Below, piece after piece: positions 60,560-64,000 of a DNA stretch of 64,000 bases; the first letter of the stretch is position 1; the number at the start of each line of letters is the position of its first letter. Under the pieces are notes generated by a model. It had not been told where the DNA came from. It was given only the letters and a program-made list of their open reading frames with translations, and ran no database searches. A program made the translations under genes and the position numbers. This stretch comes from Hallerella sp963660435. Its GTDB lineage: Bacteria > Fibrobacterota > Fibrobacteria > Fibrobacterales > Fibrobacteraceae. Location of the stretch: contig CAVKYI010000002.1 in the NCBI GenBank assembly GCA_963660435.1, forward strand, positions 62,001 through 126,000. The letters run 5' to 3'.

Positions 60560-60597
60560 TTGCGCATTCAAACATCAAAACTCGATTGAGTACTGCT

Positions 60598-62322
60598 ATG
60601 ACAAACCAAGCATTAAGCGGCGCACAAGTCATCCTCGACTGTCTCAAGCGCGAAGGCGTCGATACGATCTTCGGATATCCCGGAGGCTCCGCCATTCCCC
60701 TTTTCGATGCCATTCTCGATTCGGGCATCAAGATGGTCCTTTCGCGCCACGAACAGGGCGCAACCCACATGGCCGACGGCTATGCCCGCGCCACGGGAAA
60801 GGTCGGCGTCGTCCTGGTCACAAGCGGACCGGGAGCGACAAACACCTTCACGGGCATCTATACCGCATTGATGGATTCTTCCCCGATAGTCGTTCTCGCC
60901 GCCCAGACGACCACCCCGAATCTCGGAAAGGATGCTTTCCAGGAATGCGACACGAGCGGCATGACTTTCGCGGCGGTCAAGCATTCCTTCCTTATCAAGA
61001 ATCCAAACGATCTCCCGCGCGCAGTCAAGGAAGCGTTCCACATCGCAAGAACCGGGCGTCCAGGCCCCGTGCTTATCGACCTGCCGAAAGACGTCCTTGC
61101 CAACGCCTGTACGGCAAAGTACACCGACGAACTCGACCTGCCGGGCTACAAGGTTCCGACTTACGCCGATTCCGCGACAGTCGAAAAGGCGGCAAGCCTT
61201 CTCAAGAAGTCGAAAAAGCCGCTGCTCCTAATCGGACACGGAGCGATCATCTCGAACGCTTCCCGACAAGTGCGGGAACTCGCCGAAAAGCTGAACGCCC
61301 CCGTCGTCGAGACGCTGCTCGGCCTAGGAGCCTTCCCCGAAACGCATCCGCTTTCTCTCGGAATGCTCGGAATGCACGGCACGGCTTATGCGAACAAGGC
61401 TCTTCTCGATTGCGATCTCATCATGAGCATCGGCTCTCGCTGGGATGACCGCATCACGGGCAAGCTTGACGAATTCTGCAAGAACGCGACGATCATCCAT
61501 GTCGATATCGATCCGGCGGAAGAGGGAAAGATTCTGCAACCGGACGCTTTCCTTTGCGGCGACGCGCGGCTCGTTCTCGAACAGCTGTTGCCGCTCGTTT
61601 CGCGCCTCGATACGGAAGACTGGGTGAAGACAGTCCAGACATACAGAAAGCGCTTCCCGCTCGGCTACCCCAAGCAGGGCGGTCTGCGAATGCAGCACAT
61701 CATCGCCAAGGTCTATGAGCTTACAAAGGGCAAGGCGATAGTCACTACCGACGTGGGCCAGCACCAGATGTGGGTAGCCCAGTTCTACAAGGCGGACTAT
61801 CCGCGGCAGTTCATCACGAGCGGTGGCGCAGGCACGATGGGATTCGGATTCCCGGCGGCAATCGGAGCGGCAATCGGTCTCGCTTCGGAGCAAAACTGGC
61901 CGGTGTGCTGCTTTGCCGGAGACGGCGGTTTCCAGATGACCGAGGCCGAACTCGCGACGGCATTCATCCACAAGCTTCCCATCAAGATTTTCGTGATGGA
62001 CAACAAGTATCTGGGAATGGTTCGCCAGTGGCAGGACATGTTCTACGACAAGCGCTATTCCTCTGTCAGCATGGTCGGAAATCCGGACTTCGTAAAGCTC
62101 GCCGAAGCCTACGGAATTCCCGGTCTCCGCATCAAGCGGGCGGCAGACGCCGAACGCGTCATCCAGAAAGCCCTCGACCACAAGGAAGGCCCCATTCTCG
62201 TTCACTGCGAATGCGAAGAAGAAGACAACGTGTTCCCGATGATTCCGGCAGGCGCACCGCTTACCGCAATGATGACGGAACCGCCCAAAGGTCCGCTCGA
62301 AAAGCCGACAGGGAGCACCTAA
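60598..62322 (+). CDS. ilvB: Acetolactate synthase, large subunit
   Basis: 574 residues. The thiamine-diphosphate enzyme makes acetolactate or acetohydroxybutyrate for valine, leucine and isoleucine. Seen: FGYPGGSAIPLFDAIL at the N-terminus, the FAD-linked middle domain, and the ThDP motif GDGGFQMTEAELATA ending in MDNKYLGMV. The ATG at 60598 suits the promoter; a TTG four codons earlier is weaker. ilvN follows after two bases, so both subunits are co-translated. The strong promoter and the paired motifs upstream suggest regulated expression. Confidence 0.96.
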   Translation: MTNQALSGAQVILDCLKREGVDTIFGYPGGSAIPLFDAILDSGIKMVLSRHEQGATHMADGYARATGKVGVVLVTSGPGATNTFTGIYTALMDSSPIVVLAAQTTTPNLGKDAFQECDTSGMTFAAVKHSFLIKNPNDLPRAVKEAFHIARTGRPGPVLIDLPKDVLANACTAKYTDELDLPGYKVPTYADSATVEKAASLLKKSKKPLLLIGHGAIISNASRQVRELAEKLNAPVVETLLGLGAFPETHPLSLGMLGMHGTAYANKALLDCDLIMSIGSRWDDRITGKLDEFCKNATIIHVDIDPAEEGKILQPDAFLCGDARLVLEQLLPLVSRLDTEDWVKTVQTYRKRFPLGYPKQGGLRMQHIIAKVYELTKGKAIVTTDVGQHQMWVAQFYKADYPRQFITSGGAGTMGFGFPAAIGAAIGLASEQNWPVCCFAGDGGFQMTEAELATAFIHKLPIKIFVMDNKYLGMVRQWQDMFYDKRYSSVSMVGNPDFVKLAEAYGIPGLRIKRAADAERVIQKALDHKEGPILVHCECEEEDNVFPMIPAGAPLTAMMTEPPKGPLEKPTGST

Positions 62323-62324
62323 CC

Positions 62325-62834
62325 ATGCAATCAACCGATAAGAAACTTTCCGCTCACAGCCTGAGCCTGCTCGTCGCAAACCGTCCCGGCGTCCTCGTGC
62401 GCATCGCGCTCGTTTTCTCTCGCCGGGGCTACAACCTGGATTCCCTGGTCGTCTCGCCGACGCTCAACCCGGACTTCAGCCGGATGAACATCGTCGCCCA
62501 CGGCAACCCGGAAATTCTCGTTCAAATCATCAAGCAGCTCGAAAAACTCGTCGATGTCATCCAGGCGAAGGATCATACGGGTTCTAGCACGGTCGAAAAG
62601 GAACTCGCGCTGATCAAGGTCAAGTGCAAGTCTTCCGAACGGACCGAGATTCTCCAGCTGTGCGACCATTTCAAGGCGACAACGGTCGATATGACGGACA
62701 CGTCGATGATCATCCAGATCACCGGCAACACGGACAAGATCGACGCGATGAAGCACCTGCTCGACAAGTTCGAAGTCGTGGAATATATCCGCACGGGCAA
62801 GGTCATCATGGTTCGCGGCGAAGAACTTACCTAG
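62325..62834 (+). CDS. ilvN: Acetolactate synthase, small regulatory subunit
   Basis: 169 residues. An ACT domain (about 10-85: HSLSLLVANRPGVLVRIALV and FSRRGYNLDSLVVSPT) binds branched-chain amino acids for feedback inhibition, and the C-terminal half (about 95-165) is the conserved small-subunit domain. The full length, as opposed to the short IlvM type, supports IlvN/IlvH. A strong terminator follows. Confidence 0.95.
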   Translation: MQSTDKKLSAHSLSLLVANRPGVLVRIALVFSRRGYNLDSLVVSPTLNPDFSRMNIVAHGNPEILVQIIKQLEKLVDVIQAKDHTGSSTVEKELALIKVKCKSSERTEILQLCDHFKATTVDMTDTSMIIQITGNTDKIDAMKHLLDKFEVVEYIRTGKVIMVRGEELT

Positions 62835-62867
62835 CGTTCCGCAAATCTTTACCCTTCTCCAGAAGGT

Positions 62868-62892
62868 GCCCCGCTTCGGCGGGGCTTTTTTT
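62868..62892 (+). terminator. Strong rho-independent terminator of ilvBN
   Basis: GCCCCGC (62868-62874), TTCG tetraloop, GCGGGGC (62879-62885), then seven T. The last T is the first base of the next gene's -10-like element. Confidence 0.95.
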
Positions 62893-62899
62893 ACATTTG
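62892..62899 (+). promoter_or_regulatory. Candidate leaderless -10 element of rmlD
   Basis: TACATT, then TGACGC, then ATG 62904: six-base spacing. No Shine-Dalgarno. Confidence 0.5.
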
Positions 62900-62903
62900 A
62901 CGC

Positions 62904-63821
62904 ATGAAGATATTTGTAACCGGAGTGGCTGGGCAGCTGGGCCACGATGTGATGAACGAGCTTGCCAAAAGAGGATACGAGGGAATCGGAAGCGACCTCG
63001 CGCCGACATACAGCGGGATCCAGGACGAAAGCTCCGTCACCAAGGCGCCTTACCGCGCACTGGACATTACGGACAAGGTTGCGGTGAAAACGCTTCTCGA
63101 AGAACTCCGCCCGAATGTCGTCATCCACTGCGCTGCCTGGACTGCGGTCGATCTGGCGGAAGACGCGGACAAGCGGGAAAAGGTCCGAGAAATCAACGCG
63201 GGCGGCACGGCAAACCTCGCCGAATCCTGCCGGGAAATCGACGCGAAAATGGTCTATATCAGCACGGACTACGTTTTCGATGGGCAGGGAACCGCCCCAT
63301 GGGAACCGGACTGCAAGGATTACAAGCCTCTCAACGTCTATGGACAGACAAAGCTCGAAGGGGAACTCGCCGTTTGCCGGATTCTCCAGAAATATTTCAT
63401 CGTCCGCATCGCCTGGGTCTTTGGCCTAAACGGGAAGAATTTCATCCGGACAATGCTGAACGTAGCGAAAACGCACGACTCGGTGCGCGTCGTAAACGAC
63501 CAGATCGGTACGCCGACATACACTTTCGACCTTTCGAGACTTCTCGTCGACATGGTGGAGACGGAAAAATACGGCTATTACCATGCGACGAACGAAGGCG
63601 GATTCATCAGCTGGTACGACTTCACCCGGGAAATCTACCGACAGGCGGGACTTTCCACCGAAGTCATCCCGGTATCGACCGCGGAATATGGAATTTCCAA
63701 GGCGGCGCGACCGTTCAACAGCCGACTTTCCAAGGAAAAGCTCATCCTGGCGGGCTTTAAGACGCTCCCGACATGGCAAGACGCCCTGTCAAGATTCCTG
63801 AAAGAGATGAAACAAGCGTAA
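62904..63821 (+). CDS. rmlD: dTDP-4-dehydrorhamnose reductase
   Basis: 305 residues, extended short-chain dehydrogenase. The NAD(P)-binding start is FVTGVAGQLGHDVMNELAKRG, with VVIHCAAWTAVDLAEDA, the catalytic STDYVFDG and the YxxxK pair in VYGQTKLEGE. It makes dTDP-L-rhamnose for surface polysaccharide. rmlA, rmlB and rmlC are not adjacent, so the pathway is scattered in this genome. The transcript is probably leaderless. Confidence 0.93.
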   Translation: MKIFVTGVAGQLGHDVMNELAKRGYEGIGSDLAPTYSGIQDESSVTKAPYRALDITDKVAVKTLLEELRPNVVIHCAAWTAVDLAEDADKREKVREINAGGTANLAESCREIDAKMVYISTDYVFDGQGTAPWEPDCKDYKPLNVYGQTKLEGELAVCRILQKYFIVRIAWVFGLNGKNFIRTMLNVAKTHDSVRVVNDQIGTPTYTFDLSRLLVDMVETEKYGYYHATNEGGFISWYDFTREIYRQAGLSTEVIPVSTAEYGISKAARPFNSRLSKEKLILAGFKTLPTWQDALSRFLKEMKQA

Positions 63822-63900
63822 AGCAACCGATTCATTTTCCTCCAAAGCGTCGCCGATTCCTTACCGGCAAACCGAATTCCTCGGACCCGAACGACCTCGG

Positions 63901-64000
63901 CTAGCCTTCGAGATAGGTGTAGCCGTAAAGTCCCGAACGGTAGATGTTCAGAAATTCCTTGCCTTCCTGGAGCGTGATCTTTCCTTCCTTCACGGAACTC
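63901..64000 (-). CDS. speA: C-terminal end of a probable biosynthetic arginine decarboxylase
   Basis: The minus strand ends in a TAG at 63901-63903 after a frame open to the window edge. The last 32 residues include ITLQEGKEFLNIYRSGLYGY and the ending TYLEG. The GLYGYTYLE ending is, from memory, that of SpeA-type arginine decarboxylases, which make agmatine for polyamine synthesis. Only this fragment is visible, so the identification is tentative. It is convergent with rmlD across about 80 bases that hold nothing I recognise. Confidence 0.5.
   Translation of the reverse strand, partial: SSVKEGKITLQEGKEFLNIYRSGLYGYTYLEG

Larger units (their letters stand above)
60200..60597. other. AT-rich intergenic region upstream of ilvB
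   Basis: About 400 bases without a credible gene. The part from 60302 onward is very AT-rich with many A- and T-runs (curved DNA is likely). It contains two related motifs at 60466-60519 and the ilvB promoter at 60531-60559. I see no leader peptide, T-box or attenuator. Confidence 0.75.

Noticed and set aside
60200..60597. Riboswitch, T-box or attenuator before ilvB
   Set aside because: The expected leader is about 32 bases, with no leader peptide, terminator hairpin or T-box sequence.

Overview
The window looks like chromosomal DNA of a member of the Fibrobacterota (Fibrobacteraceae). Support comes from a GH11 xylanase with a poly-serine linker and a C-terminal sorting-like tail, a large multidomain GH51-type glycosidase resembling Fibrobacter endoglucanase F, a major OmpA protein with thrombospondin type-3 repeats, and many Gram-negative envelope genes (LptF/LptG, BamD-like, PorV-like). 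Base composition is moderately GC-rich and genes are tightly packed, often with ATGA overlaps. I see no tRNA, rRNA, insertion sequence, prophage or CRISPR array. The genus is inferred from gene content only.

Region 1 (1-9.1 kb, almost all minus strand): a copper-resistance operon (CsoR repressor with its operator, a membrane-anchored metal-binding protein, CopA with an extra C-terminal metal domain) lies downstream of a cassette containing a MotA/ZorA-like protein with a very long coiled-coil tail, a MotB/OmpA-like partner, two uncharacterised proteins, a beta-helix protein and a lipoprotein. Region 2 (9.1-24.4 kb): TadA, a sodium:solute symporter, a GAF-GGDEF protein, the LptF/LptG pair, then a BamD-like lipoprotein, a beta-barrel and a PHP-domain protein on plus. 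Facing these on minus is an envelope-flavoured operon: PorV-like barrel, tail-anchored STAS protein, degenerate M23 protein, lipoprotein, PdxA and Nudix hydrolase. Region 3 (24.5-31.6 kb): Xer recombinase, ProB, RapA, a GYF-RDD membrane protein and MurA.

Region 4 (31.7-43.2 kb): a DsbA-like lipoprotein with the GH51-type glycosidase, an aminotransferase, Ogt, a VanZ protein, an unusual fusion of an A1S_2505-type domain to a bacterial PARG-like domain, GyrA and SurE. Region 5 (43.2-53.2 kb): HisS followed by two SGNH proteins and an MBOAT acyltransferase (probable surface-glycan O-acylation), a palindromic repeat element, a uracil-DNA glycosylase-family protein, a nitroreductase, the GH11 xylanase, and a small protein with a MauE/DoxX membrane protein. 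Region 6 (53.2-64 kb): glutamine amidotransferase-BioA-BioD, the OmpA/TSP3 protein, about 780 bases of nested repeats, RadC, ilvB-ilvN behind a consensus promoter, RmlD and the end of a probable arginine decarboxylase.

The most interesting signals are: (1) the ion-driven-motor-like cassette at 3.5-7.5 kb, which has ZorA/ZorB-type subunits but no Zorya effector; (2) a recurrent TAnnTT hexamer 6-9 bases upstream of start codons, on both sides of four divergent gene pairs, which predicts widespread leaderless mRNAs; (3) a strong internal Shine-Dalgarno and start codon that could release a free CopZ-like chaperone from copA; (4) the A1S_2505-PARG fusion; and (5) a 20-base palindrome inserted cleanly inside one of two copies of a larger palindromic repeat. 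Starts were chosen by Shine-Dalgarno sites, signal peptides, operon overlaps and these promoter positions, and can differ from the longest open frame.
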